Shown here: piece by piece, positions 8,743 to 18,000 of the stretch
Position numbering within the stretch: the first letter of the stretch is position 1
How the letters are laid out: every line of letters begins with the position of its first letter
Assembly (NCBI GenBank): GCA_964535315.1
Contig: CAZHTS010000017.1
Location: 1 to 64,000 of the forward strand
From: CAZHTS01 sp964535315
GTDB taxonomy: Bacteria > Chloroflexota > Anaerolineae > Anaerolineales > Anaerolineaceae
DNA: 64,000 nucleotides
Reading direction: 5' to 3'
The notes under the pieces: model-generated
The model's database searches: none
What the model was told of the DNA's origin: nothing
What the model saw: the letters and a program-made list of their open reading frames with translations, nothing else
Made by a program: the position numbers and the translations under genes

Positions 8743-10405
8743 ACGGCACCCAGGCCAGCATGGTGGTCCCGGCGCCCGGCTCGGAGGTAATTTCCACCTC
8801 ACCGCCCACGTTGCGCGAGCGGGTGAGCATGTTCGACAGGCCGTGCCCCAGGCTGACGCGCACTCGCCCCGAATCAAATCCGCGCCCATCGTCGTGCACC
8901 TCGAGCAAAACACGCTCCTCGGTCATCCACAGAGAAATCTCCACCCGCCGGGCGCGGGCGTGCTTGGCCACGTTGGCCAGCGCCTCCTGGCAAATGTGGA
9001 AGAGGGCCACGGCCTCGGCTTCGGGCAGTTTGAGATCCGCCTCACTTGGGATGGTGAACTGAACGTCGAGCAGTGTATTGGCGCGGAATTCGGTCACCAG
9101 GCGATTGAGACCCTGTAACAGGTTCTGGTTGTTAAGCTGGCGCGGGCGCAGATCGAGGATGTAGGCGCGGATGTCGCGGATGGTGCTGTTCAGGTCAGCG
9201 GTGGCCTGTTCGATACGCTGGCGGGCGGCCACCGTATCCTCACTCAGCAACAGGCGCGCGTGTTCGAGCGTCAAACCGACGGCATAAATCGATTGGATGA
9301 TGCCGTCGTGTAAATCCATGCCGATGCGCTCGCGCTCCTCGAGCACCGCCAGGCGGCGGCCCTGCACATTGAGGCGCACACTCTCGACCGCCATGCCCAC
9401 CCACGAACTGATCGCCGCCAGGTAATGTAATTCCAGTTCGTCGAGCGGCTGCGGGTGCAGGGTGGCCACACACAACACGCCCACCACCCCACGCCGGCCG
9501 CTGAAGGGCGTGATCGCCACCTGCTGGATACCGCTTTCAACCACGCTGCGATGCAGATGATGGTCGACGCCGGCGCGGATGCACAACAACTGCGGCTGCC
9601 CCTGGCGCGCCGCCTGACCGATCAGGCCCTCGCCAATGGTGTACTGACTGTGATCCCACAGGCGGGCGACAAGTTCGCCGCGATGCAGCACCAGCTTGAG
9701 CGCCCGGCCGTCTTCCTGCCGCAAAAAAACCTCACCCACTTCGAGGTGCAGGTAATCCATCACCTGGGTGAGCGCCTGCTCGATGATCTGCTCTACGTCG
9801 GCAGAAGAAGCCAGGGTGGAGGCCAGCTGGTTGAGCTGCGCCAGATTCTCGTTGCGACGGGTGAGGATGCGATCGCGCTGGATCAATTCCTTATATAAAC
9901 GGGCGTTGGCAATCGCCACGGCGGCGTACGCCGCCAGCATCTCAATCACCTGTTCATCGTCGCTGCTGAATTCGGCCGCGTCGATTTTATCGGTCAGATA
10001 AATCTGGCCCAGCGTTTGTTCGCCCTGGCGGATCGGAACGCCGAGGAAGGAAGTCATCGGCGGGTGCTGCTCAGGAAAACCGGCGCTGCGCGGGTCAGCG
10101 GCGATATTCGCCAGGCGAATGGGGCGCTCCGAGCGCATCAGCGCACCGATCAGGCCCAATCCGACCGGCGGGTGCGGCATACGCGCCACTTCTTCCGGGC
10201 TCATACCAATCGGGATGAAGTGCTCCAGGCTGCCGGTTGGCCCCAGCACCCCCACAGCGGCGTAGCGCGCCCCAGCCTGCTCGCAGGCCAATGTGGCAAT
10301 GCGCTGCAGGAGCGACTCGAGCGAAATATCCTGTACCAGGTCCAGGCTGGCGCGATGTAAGGCCGCCAGTCGTTCCTCAAGTTGTTCGCGCGTCAGTTCC
10401 ACCAT
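8726..10405 (-). CDS. Cytoplasmic GAF-GAF sensor histidine kinase, NarL type
   Basis: A 559-residue kinase with no membrane segment. GAF 1 covers roughly residues 20-175 (RYAAVGVL to GVPIRQGEQTLGQIYLTDK), GAF 2 roughly 205-350, then a HisKA_3 dimerisation helix with the phospho-acceptor in DLHDGIIQSIY, and a HATPase_c domain with N box (ANVAKHA) and G box (DDGRGFD, LGHGLSN). Such kinases phosphorylate LuxR-type regulators, yet none lies beside it. The in-frame ATG at 10453 is rejected because a TTGACG-17-TACAAT promoter lies between it and the ATG at 10405, which has GAGGG 5 bp upstream. It heads an operon with the UbiE-like, UbiX-fusion and methyltransferase genes, suggesting a sensor tied to quinone or redox state. 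Confidence 0.88.
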   Translation of the reverse strand: MVELTREQLEERLAALHRASLDLVQDISLESLLQRIATLACEQAGARYAAVGVLGPTGSLEHFIPIGMSPEEVARMPHPPVGLGLIGALMRSERPIRLANIAADPRSAGFPEQHPPMTSFLGVPIRQGEQTLGQIYLTDKIDAAEFSSDDEQVIEMLAAYAAVAIANARLYKELIQRDRILTRRNENLAQLNQLASTLASSADVEQIIEQALTQVMDYLHLEVGEVFLRQEDGRALKLVLHRGELVARLWDHSQYTIGEGLIGQAARQGQPQLLCIRAGVDHHLHRSVVESGIQQVAITPFSGRRGVVGVLCVATLHPQPLDELELHYLAAISSWVGMAVESVRLNVQGRRLAVLEERERIGMDLHDGIIQSIYAVGLTLEHARLLLSEDTVAARQRIEQATADLNSTIRDIRAYILDLRPRQLNNQNLLQGLNRLVTEFRANTLLDVQFTIPSEADLKLPEAEAVALFHICQEALANVAKHARARRVEISLWMTEERVLLEVHDDGRGFDSGRVRVSLGHGLSNMLTRSRNVGGEVEITSEPGAGTTMLAWVPYERNN

Positions 10406-10424
10406 GCATACCCTCGCCGTATTA

Positions 10425-10453
10425 ATTGTACCGAATTCCTCCATTTTCGTCAA
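10425..10453 (-). promoter_or_regulatory. Sigma-70 promoter of the kinase-quinone operon
   Basis: Minus-strand TTGACG (10453-10448), 17-bp spacer, TACAAT (10430-10425). Expected start near 10418 gives a leader of about 13 nt before the ATG at 10405. It fixes the start of the kinase gene. Confidence 0.75.
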
Positions 10454-10494
10454 ATTTTACCGGCTCATTCCCGGGAAAAGATTCTACACCCGGC

Positions 10495-10523
10495 TTGTAA
10501 CGGCAGGCGCCAAATCGTATAAT
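10495..10523 (+). promoter_or_regulatory. Promoter of the molybdopterin oxidoreductase gene
   Basis: TTGTAA (10495-10500), 17-bp spacer, TATAAT (10518-10523). The expected start near 10530 leaves only about 10 nt before the ATG at 10540 and would cut into the AAGGTGGAGG ribosome-binding site at 10525-10534. It is back to back with the divergent kinase promoter, 41 bp apart. Confidence 0.65.
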
Positions 10524-10539
10524 AAAGGTGGAGGTTATC

Positions 10540-11172
10540 ATGTTTGATCGTTTTCGTTCCCAAAATGAATCCCGGCGTTCCGGCGAAGGGCGCCTGCCGC
10601 CCGGCCAGACGCTGACACAAAAATTTCCCGTCCTGCATTACGGCCCCACCCCGGCTTTCAATCCGGCGGCCTGGGATTTTAGCGTATGGGGCGAGGTGGA
10701 ACAACCGCTGCGCCTGAGTTGGGAGGCCTTCAACCAACTGCCGCGCGCCCGCCTGGTGCTCGATCTACATTGCGTCACCCACTGGAGCAAGCTGGACACG
10801 CAGTGGGAAGGGGTATCGCTGCGCACACTGGTCGAGCAAGGATTGATCAAACCGCGGCCAGCGGCGGCCTTCGTCGTGCAACACGCCGAATACGGTTTCA
10901 CCGCCAACCTGCCGCTTGAGGTGGCGTTACAGGAAAACTTTCTGCTGGCCACCCGCTACAACGGCGAACCGCTCAGCCCGGATCACGGTTACCCGCTGCG
11001 CGGCGTGATTGGCGCCATCCCCGGCCGGCCAGAACTGAAAACACCTTACCTGTGGAAAGGCGCCAAGTGGCTGCGCGGGCTGGAGTTTTTGAGCCGCGAC
11101 CGGCTGGGTTTCTGGGAGCAGGCCGGCTACCATAACGAAGCCGATGTGTGGAAAGAGCAGCGTTTCGCCTGA
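10540..11172 (+). CDS. Oxidoreductase molybdopterin-binding domain protein (sulfite oxidase/YedY-like)
   Basis: A 210-residue protein formed of the sulfite-oxidase-type molybdopterin-binding domain alone. The motif LDLHCVTHWSKLDTQWEGV carries the cysteine (about residue 78) expected to ligate molybdenum, and the family segments AEYGFTANLP, LSPDHGYPLR and YLWKGAKWLRGLEF follow. The closest described relatives are YedY/MsrP catalytic subunits, but this protein has no Tat signal or membrane anchor, so it is probably cytoplasmic; its substrate is unknown. A GTG at 10528 is in frame, but the ATG at 10540 is preceded by a good ribosome-binding site and is preferred. It is divergent from the kinase operon and stands alone. 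Confidence 0.85.
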   Translation: MFDRFRSQNESRRSGEGRLPPGQTLTQKFPVLHYGPTPAFNPAAWDFSVWGEVEQPLRLSWEAFNQLPRARLVLDLHCVTHWSKLDTQWEGVSLRTLVEQGLIKPRPAAAFVVQHAEYGFTANLPLEVALQENFLLATRYNGEPLSPDHGYPLRGVIGAIPGRPELKTPYLWKGAKWLRGLEFLSRDRLGFWEQAGYHNEADVWKEQRFA

Positions 11173-11466
11173 AACACAGTGACTCCGGGCAAAATGTCAC
11201 CAATTTGCGCCAAAAATGAAACTTTTTGGCCACCACATACGTTAACAATATAGATAGTTGTACCTTACAAAACCGATGAGTCGCAGCGCCGGATGGCTGG
11301 ATACAATAAAAGTGTAGGGGGAGCTCCCCCGCACCCATAACGCTGCCCGAAAACTCGTTCCTTTTCAACCCGAATCCACGCGACACGTTTTGAACGGATC
11401 GGGGTTATAGAGTCAATAACGGTTTGCGGCTCACTCATTGGCAGGTTGTTTTGATGGAGGTGGCGT
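11173..11466. other. Intergenic region with a GC palindrome
   Basis: No gene seen. A TACAAT box at 11302-11307 without a matching -35 is followed by a 14-bp palindrome GGGGGAGCTCCCCC at 11317-11330. This could be the promoter and operator, or an early hairpin, of the small transcript that would carry the 27-residue ORF downstream. Confidence 0.35.
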
Positions 11467-11550
11467 ATGTTCGTCTATGTTGTGGTAGCGGCCTTTTGTG
11501 TTTTATTCGGCGCCCTGAGCCTGGCGGGTTTGCAGTCTTCCGATCTGTAA
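11467..11550 (+). CDS. Candidate 27-residue single-span membrane microprotein
   Basis: A short ORF starting with an ATG 5 bp after a full GGAGGT ribosome-binding site (11456-11461). The product begins MFVYVVVAAFCVLFGAL, is almost wholly hydrophobic and ends with a short polar tail (QSSDL), as in single-helix regulatory microproteins of membrane complexes. Hairpins follow at 11596-11620 and 11645-11671. No homology can be claimed; the case rests on the strong translation signal and the clean membrane helix. A competing reading of the same bases in another frame (11424-11606) lacks an equivalent start signal. Confidence 0.4.
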   Translation: MFVYVVVAAFCVLFGALSLAGLQSSDL

Positions 11551-11644
11551 ACATGTCGCTTTATTGCGCCCATCGCATTCATTTTCAATTCGAGGTCACC
11601 GGGTAAAAAATCTCCCGGTGGCTTCGGCGCGCCCAACCTCTACT

Positions 11645-11671
11645 CACAACCGCCCCGAGGGGGCGGTTGTG
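11645..11671 (+). terminator. Hairpin between convergent transcripts
   Basis: CACAACCGCCCC (11645-11656) pairs perfectly with 11660-11671 around a 3-nt loop, followed by GTTT. The U-run is weak, so function on the plus strand is only probable. Confidence 0.5.
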
Positions 11672-11691
11672 GTTTAAAGTCAGGATTGCGT

Positions 11692-12399
11692 TTAATCGCT
11701 GGCGACCAACAACTTGCGGATGTGCTCGCGGTGGTCGATCTCGTGCCATAAGACGCGGCGCAGCAGCTTGCGCGGCCCCCAGAATTCACCCTGCTTGCCC
11801 AACACCTTTTCCGCCCCGACCAGTTCGGGCAGCACAGCGTTCAGGCGGGTGCGGGTGTACGCCAGGCGTTCCAGTTCGTTTTCGGGCAGGGCTTCACGCT
11901 CGCAGCCTGCCAGGTCGAGGCGATCCAGGTACCACCACTCGGCGTTGGCCACGTGACGCAGCAAACCGCGGATGCTCAGGCGTTCTTTGGGGTACTGGGC
12001 GTCCAGGCGGTCGTCCGGCAGTCCGGCGACCGTCGCCAGCAAATCGGTGCGGCTCCACTCCAGCAGACGCAGCCCGCGCGCCACTTCTTCGGCCTGCAAC
12101 GGCTTCCAGTCGTGACGGAACCAGGCGTTGACCTCGCGCCCCTCGACATCCAGATCGTAGCGATCGTTAATCGAATAGCCTTCCCACACTTCTGCCAGGC
12201 GCACGTCGAAATCGCCCAACTCCGGAACAGCGGCGGGGTCGTGCCCGGCGATCCAGGCCTGGTAAGCCACCAACGCCTGTGGGGCGCTCACCAGAGCGAT
12301 CGGGCCGTCCACCCCGTAGGCAAAACAGCCAGGATAATCCAGCGCCCAGGCAATCGAGCGCCTTTCCGTATTGTTCTCCAAACCGATCAAAACACGCAT
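11692..12399 (-). CDS. HicB-like N-terminal domain plus DinB-like four-helix protein
   Basis: A 235-residue protein in two parts. The first 55 residues (WALDYPGCFAYGVDG and a following helix) resemble the small HicB/RNase-H-like fold. Residues 95-235 form a DinB/DUF664-like metal-binding helical bundle, with histidines in LLRHVANAEWWYLDRL and VLWHEIDHREH as probable metal ligands. DinB-like proteins include thiol-dependent S-transferases and many uncharacterised stress proteins. No HicA toxin is next to it, so the N-terminal part is unlikely to be a working antitoxin. The ATG has an AGGAGAGGAAG ribosome-binding site. It is divergent from the PHP gene. Confidence 0.7.
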   Translation of the reverse strand: MRVLIGLENNTERRSIAWALDYPGCFAYGVDGPIALVSAPQALVAYQAWIAGHDPAAVPELGDFDVRLAEVWEGYSINDRYDLDVEGREVNAWFRHDWKPLQAEEVARGLRLLEWSRTDLLATVAGLPDDRLDAQYPKERLSIRGLLRHVANAEWWYLDRLDLAGCEREALPENELERLAYTRTRLNAVLPELVGAEKVLGKQGEFWGPRKLLRRVLWHEIDHREHIRKLLVASD

Positions 12400-12686
12400 C
12401 TTCTTCCTCTCCTGAATCAGCCGTCCGAATCAGCCGCACAAGGCGTTTCACGTTCGTTTCAATACCTGTATTGTATATCAATTCGGTGTTTCGCTGATCC
12501 ATTCCGGCGTACAGTTTGTTTACAATCTCTGAACAAAATCTTAACCGCCCTTACGCCACAACTTAACGACCGCGCCTTAGACTGAGAACGATGCACACAG
12601 ACAACCTCTCCGCAGCCGCACCAGACCGCCCGGCCCATGCCATTCACGTCTGCTGCACTGCGTCCCATATTCAAGGATAAAACATC
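12400..12686. other. Divergent intergenic region
   Basis: Carries upstream signals for the HicB/DinB gene (minus-strand GATATACAAT near 12470) and presumably for the PHP gene, for which I see only a weak ribosome-binding site (AAGGAT) and no convincing promoter. No gene is supported. Confidence 0.4.
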
Positions 12687-14393
12687 ATGGCACGAGCCGA
12701 TTTACACGTTCATAGCCTGCATTCCGGTCACACCGGCGACCCCATCCTGAGGGCGCTGGGGGCGCGCGAATGTTACACCACCCCGGAGATGGTTTACCAA
12801 CAAGCCATGCGCAAGGGCATGGCGTTTGTCACCATCACCGACCACGACTGCATCGACGGCACAATGGAATTACACGCCCGTCACCCCAACCAGACCTTCA
12901 CCGGCGTAGAATGCACGGTCAGTTTTCCGCACGAAGATTGCAAGCTGCACGTACTGGTTTACGGGCTGGAGGCCGCCGAGTTCGCCACCCTCAACCGCCT
13001 GCGCGGCGATATCTATCAGTTTTGCGACTACCTGAACGAGCGCCAGCTGGCCCACGTCCTGGCGCACCCGCTGCTGCGCATGGGCAGCGAACTGAGCATG
13101 GAACACCTGGAAAAACTGGTGCTGTTGTTCGACGTATTTGAAGGCATCAACGGCAGCCAGACCGCCGCCCAGAACCTGGCCTGGACGCAATACCTGCACA
13201 GCCTGACGCCGCAGCGCATCGAAGCCCTGACTGCCCGGCACCATATTCAGCCGCACAGCGCCGAACCGTGGCGCAAAACCGTCACCGGTGGCAGCGACGA
13301 TCATACCGGGTTATTTATCGCCAACACCTACACCGAGGCCGAAGCGCGCACCCCGGCCGAGTTCGTCCAGGCCATCTGCCGGCAGCGCACTGTCGCCGGC
13401 GGCAGTCACGGCACGTATCAGGACATGGCGCTGTCGTTCTTCAAGGTGGCGGTTGAGTACGGCGCCAGCCGCACGCGCGGCGCCCTGACCCAACGCATGA
13501 TACGCCGGGTAGCGGCCCATGCCTTCGAGGGCCAGGCGCTTGGCGCGCTGGACCACCTGCAACTGGACGTGTTAAACTGGCTCGCGCGCCACAGCCAGCC
13601 CGACCCTGCCCGCAGCCTGCTGCTGGATCTCACCCGGCGGCTGACCGCCATCCCGCCGCAGGCCAGCGACCGCTCGCAGGCCGTCTATGATTGCCTGGCG
13701 CAGGCCGCCGACGATTATCTGCGCACCTCGTTGAACCGGCTGCAGGATGCCTTCACCGGCGACCAGGAACGCCAGCCCTGGCAGGAGTTGAGCGCTCAGG
13801 CGTTGGGCCTGGCGTTATCGGCGCCCTTCTACGCCGCTCTGGGGGTGATGAACAGCGACCGCAGCCTGATCCACCGTTGCCAGCACGAAACCGGGCTCAA
13901 CGAACCGCAATTACCGCGCCGGGTAGCCTGGTTTAGCGACGAGCCTCCCGCCCACATTCTGCCGCCCGACCTGCCCGACCAGCAGTTCGTCCTGGTCACG
14001 CCGCACGCCAGCGAGCAGATCCACCACATCAGCCTGCCGCTGGTCGGTGAATTACACCTGCCCGACCGCCAGGAGGCGCTGCGCATTCCCTCGCCGCTGC
14101 GCGCCTTGCAGATCATCAACGCCCTGCAGCCCGAGGCAATCTACATCGAAACCCCCGGCCCAACCGGGGCGCTGGGGCTGCTGCTGGCGCGCCTGATCCA
14201 TCTGCCGGTCATGGGCATCCACGTCACCATCGACGGGGCCGTGCCCGCCGACCACGCCCCCTGGCCTGAGGCCTACCAGCGCTGGTTCGACACGTTGCTC
14301 GATCAGGTGCTGACCGTCAACCTCTACCGCCAGAGCATCCCGTTGTTCGGCGAACAGGCGCACAACCTGTCACTGCCGCTGGTGTTGGACTGA
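12687..14393 (+). CDS. PHP-domain protein with truncated GT4-like glycosyltransferase tail
   Basis: A 568-residue protein. The N-terminal 210 residues form a PHP (polymerase and histidinol phosphatase) metallo-phosphoesterase domain: ADLHVHS at the start, TDHD, GVE, AHP and GSDDH give the expected metal ligands. A helical region follows (about 240-410). The last 150 residues look like the N-terminal Rossmann half of a family 4 glycosyltransferase (INALQPEAIYIETPGPTGALGLLLAR, then LPVMGIHVTIDG), but the protein stops before the nucleotide-sugar-binding half. Full PHP-GT4 fusions are known to be longer. Either this is a C-terminally lost transferase that kept the PHP activity, or the tail has another use. 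No remnant of the missing half is visible after the stop. Confidence 0.7.
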   Translation: MARADLHVHSLHSGHTGDPILRALGARECYTTPEMVYQQAMRKGMAFVTITDHDCIDGTMELHARHPNQTFTGVECTVSFPHEDCKLHVLVYGLEAAEFATLNRLRGDIYQFCDYLNERQLAHVLAHPLLRMGSELSMEHLEKLVLLFDVFEGINGSQTAAQNLAWTQYLHSLTPQRIEALTARHHIQPHSAEPWRKTVTGGSDDHTGLFIANTYTEAEARTPAEFVQAICRQRTVAGGSHGTYQDMALSFFKVAVEYGASRTRGALTQRMIRRVAAHAFEGQALGALDHLQLDVLNWLARHSQPDPARSLLLDLTRRLTAIPPQASDRSQAVYDCLAQAADDYLRTSLNRLQDAFTGDQERQPWQELSAQALGLALSAPFYAALGVMNSDRSLIHRCQHETGLNEPQLPRRVAWFSDEPPAHILPPDLPDQQFVLVTPHASEQIHHISLPLVGELHLPDRQEALRIPSPLRALQIINALQPEAIYIETPGPTGALGLLLARLIHLPVMGIHVTIDGAVPADHAPWPEAYQRWFDTLLDQVLTVNLYRQSIPLFGEQAHNLSLPLVLD

Positions 14394-14885
14394 CAGGCGC
14401 CTCTCCGGTTAAGATCGATGCCACAGGCTGCAAAGGAAATATCCTTTGCGCCTTTGCGTTAAGCCTTTTGCCCGGCTGAAGAAAAGACCCTGCCCCGCCC
14501 TCCACGGCCCGCCGGGCAACTCGCCGGCAACACACGACCCCGGCTGTATGCCCTATGACGGGTAGGCCTCATCCAGGCGGGTCTGAGACCCGACCCTACC
14601 AGGGGCGGCGCAACGCAAAGCCGGCGCTGTACCGCTCCGGCAAATTGTTTAAACAGGATGGGCAGGATGCACAGGATTAAAAAAGCTTCCTTTGCGTCTA
14701 TGCGTTAAGCTTTGCGGCCTATCGTTCGGGCCGCGTGTGATCATCATGATCATTGGCGGTCATGGAGGGCGGGGGCAAGCCCCGCGCCCTACGGCAGACG
14801 CCCACATTCCCCCGCACACCCCATCCCACGCAGGATGGGCAGGATCGACAGGATAAAGAACGGGTTAGAACACTTGGGCGCGGCG
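14394..14885. repeat. Intergenic cluster of dispersed repeats
   Basis: No gene is supported. A small hairpin follows the PHP gene (GCAAAGGA 14430-14437 with TCCTTTGC 14442-14449). Two copies of a CAGGATGGGCAGGATG-type element lie at 14646-14710 and 14831-14856, the first flanked by the usual CTTTGCGT...TGCGTTAAGC segment. Imperfect palindromes rich in G and C (around 14570-14605 and 14760-14795) resemble REP-like intergenic units. The same element recurs at 19914, 23994, 38987 and, inverted, 52293. Confidence 0.7.
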
Positions 14886-14963
14886 TGCTATACTGGAACT
14901 GGCGTGGTGTTATGCTTAGAAATATATGACTTAAAGGGTAGGAATTTCAGACCGCGCCGGTTC
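14886..14963 (+). promoter_or_regulatory. Extended -10 promoter and structured leader of beta-helix gene 1
   Basis: TGCTATACT at 14886-14894. Just downstream, GAACTGGCGTGG (14896-14907) can pair with 14952-14963 (12 bp, two G-U pairs). The hairpin encloses the conserved box TTAAAGGGTAGGAATTTCAG that ends at the 3' arm. The rest of the leader runs to an AGGAGG site at 15055. Confidence 0.6.
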
Positions 14964-15065
14964 GATCCAATCATTTGAAAACCACAACAAAATCAGTGGG
15001 GTACAGGTCAACCATTGTCCAGGTTTTGCCGTGCAACTCCGTGTTCGATCCTTCAGGAGGAAGCG

Positions 15066-18000
15066 ATGAACGGTAAGACATGTATCCATTTCTTGCTGCC
15101 CGCGCTGATGATTTTCAGCATGCTGCTGGCAGCCGTATGCACCACGCCGGTTCAAGCCCAGGGAGAAGAACCACCCGCCGGCGATGCCCCAGCAACAGAG
15201 CCGCCGGCAACTACCGGGCCCGGCGAAAGCGAGCCTGCCGGCGAAACAGCGGCAACAGAGCCTGGCGCAGATCAACCACCGGCGGACGCTCCACCGCTGG
15301 ATAATGCTGCGACTGCTCCTCCCTCCGTCGATCCGCCGGCGGCGGTGGACGCGCCAGACGAAGCGCAAACCAGCTTGCCCACAGAAGACAGCCCCGCCCT
15401 CGCCCAGGCCATAGAAGCATTGGACGAGACCGGGCTGGTGCTGGTCGACGATCAGGGCCAGGCGCTGCCGCTGGCCAGCCAGGAAGCCGCACAGATTCTG
15501 AGCGCAGCCGATCCGTATTTCTATCACACCTCGTGCACCGGCGGCAAGTGCGCCTACGGCAGTTTTGCCGAAACATTGACCCATTTTGCCAGTAAAAACG
15601 CCAGCGGCTACATCTACGTTGAGGGTGGCGCCAGCTATGGCGAGACGGTAAATATCGATGCCGCACTCGTCACCGGCTATGCCGGCCTGCAGGGACTGGC
15701 CTGGCGTAACGCCGACGGCGCCGCTCTGCCCGTTGAGGAGACCCGACCGGTCATCAACGGCAATGTTACCATTCAAAACTTCGCTCACGCCTTCAGCCTG
15801 GAGGGGTTACGCATCAACGGCGGGCTTACCCTCAACCACATCACCGGCAACGTCGGTCTGAACGACGTGACCGTCAATGGCGGCAGCGGGATCGATCTGA
15901 CCAACAACACCGGTATCGCCAACCTGACCGATGTCACCTCAACCAACGCCACCGATAACGGCATCAGCATCGTCAATCAGAACGGCGCCATCAACCTGAC
16001 CCAGGTAAAACTGACCTATGCAGCCGATAACGGTCTCAGCATCGTCAGCCACACCGGCGCCGTCAATCTGACCATCGTCAGCGCCAGACACAACCATACC
16101 TATGGCGCCGACATCGATACCAGCGGAGTGGTCAAAATGACCACCAGCGCCTTCGACAACAATGGCGCCGGCGGCATTGCCAATGACGGCGGGCTGCGCA
16201 TCAGTCGCAGTGCAGCCATCAGCATGAACGGCGTTTCTGCCAGCGAAAACCAGGGAAGCGGAGCGTACTTCGTCAAAATCAGCAACGGCCTGACCGTGCG
16301 CAATAGTATCTTCAACAACAACGCCGACGCTATTCTGGGGCAGAGTTACGGTATAGCGACCTTCAATACCGACAGCAAGGGCAACCTGACTTTTGAGAAC
16401 GTGCTGGCCAACCACAACCAGGCCAGCAACTGGCTGTTGGCGACCAACGGCAACATTACGCTCAAGACCGTCGAAGGCAACGACAGCCAGAGCGGCAACG
16501 GGCTCTACCTGCAAACCCTGGGGAATGGCACGCTCAGTCTGAGCGACAGCAGTTTCAACAACAATCTCAACGGATACGGCCTGTTCGCCATGAGCGCCGG
16601 CGCTGTGACCCTGGACGCCACACTGGCCGTCAATAACGGCCTGGGCGGCGCCTACCTGAACGCACTGGCCACCCCTGGCAAAACCGTTAACGTGTCGAAC
16701 AGCCAGTTTGGCAACAACCAGGGCGGCCACGGGTTGGAAATTGCCGGGCGAGGGGCCATCACCCTCGACAATGTGGACGCCTGGGATAACGCCGCCTATG
16801 GGTTCTTCCTGGATAACACACAAGGTACCGCCGGGGTCAGCCTGCTCAATACGTTGGGCGACAACAACATCGACAGCAACCGCATGGGCGGCGTCTATAT
16901 ACGCAGCAAGGGCGCCCTGATCCTCAACGGTGTGGATTCGTCCAACAACCAGGACTACGGCGCCAACCTGGATAACTGCCTGTGGAATGGCACGGCGTGC
17001 GCCGGCACCGGGGCGGTGACCATCACACAGAGCGCCTTTAACCGCACCTGGCACGACAACGGCAACCCCGCAGAGCCCGGTTACCCGCAGAACCCGGCGT
17101 CGTTGGATATGGCCGGGCTGCTGGTGAAGTCAAAGGGATTGATTACACTCAACAACGTCAGCGTATCCGAGAGTTACAACAACAGCGACCCATCCAGCGG
17201 CATCACCGGTGTCGGCGGGGCGCAATTGTACAACAATTTCAACGGCGCCACCGCCGGGGTGAGCATCCTCAGCGCGCTGGGCAACAACCGCTTCGACTGG
17301 AACCAGGGCGGCAGCGGTCTATTCATCCACTCCAACGGCGCCGTCAGTCTGAGTAACCTGAGCGCCAGCCACAACCAGGCTTACGGCATGCTGATTCAAA
17401 ATGACGCCGGCACTGGCGGCGTGAGCCTGCTATCCACCGCTAACGGGTGGAATGTGCTTGAGGAAAACGGGATAAGCGGTTTGCTGATCCAGAGCAGCGG
17501 CGCCGTCAGCCTCAGCCGGGTGAGTGCATCTCGCAATGGCGGAGATGGGGTCAGGATCGAGAACTACACTGGAAACGCCGGCGTTACCCTCCAGGGTGGA
17601 AATCTCGACGAAAACACAAGTGATGGCCTCTATGTGAATAGCAGGGGCGCCGCCAACCTGACCGACATCCAGGCGAATAGCAATACCGGCACCGGCGCAG
17701 CCCTGCTCGGCGTCAGCAGTGTGACTCTGTCCACCACAGCTGACCATGAAAACAATTTCAACTCCAATCAAGAACATGGACTGTCCATCAACAGCAAAGG
17801 AAACGTAACCATCAACAACCTCAACGCCGCCGAAAACCACGTGATTGGGGTCACAATCAACACCTGCAACAATATGGGCGCGGGCTGCACCACCAAAGGC
17901 AACGTAACCTTCACCAATACGCCTGGCCGGTGGAGCTGGGCAGGAGGAAACGATGCAGCCGGAATCGATATCAACGCCGGCGGTAACATCAGTATGGAGC

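Noticed and set aside
8743..8913. 57-residue extension of the UbiE-like protein
   Set aside because: It lies inside the kinase gene, is Arg/Cys-rich and unlike the family; the family start is at 8742.
11424..11606. 60-residue ORF in the empty region
   Set aside because: No ribosome-binding site, mixed composition; the 27-residue frame inside it has the better signals.
11692..12399. HicAB toxin-antitoxin system
   Set aside because: Only a HicB-like fold fragment is seen, fused to a DinB-like domain, and no HicA gene lies nearby.
14895..15065. Known cyclic di-GMP, THF, cobalamin, SAM or glycine riboswitch upstream of the beta-helix genes
   Set aside because: I compared the conserved box with the consensus motifs I remember for these classes and found no match; reported as unknown instead.
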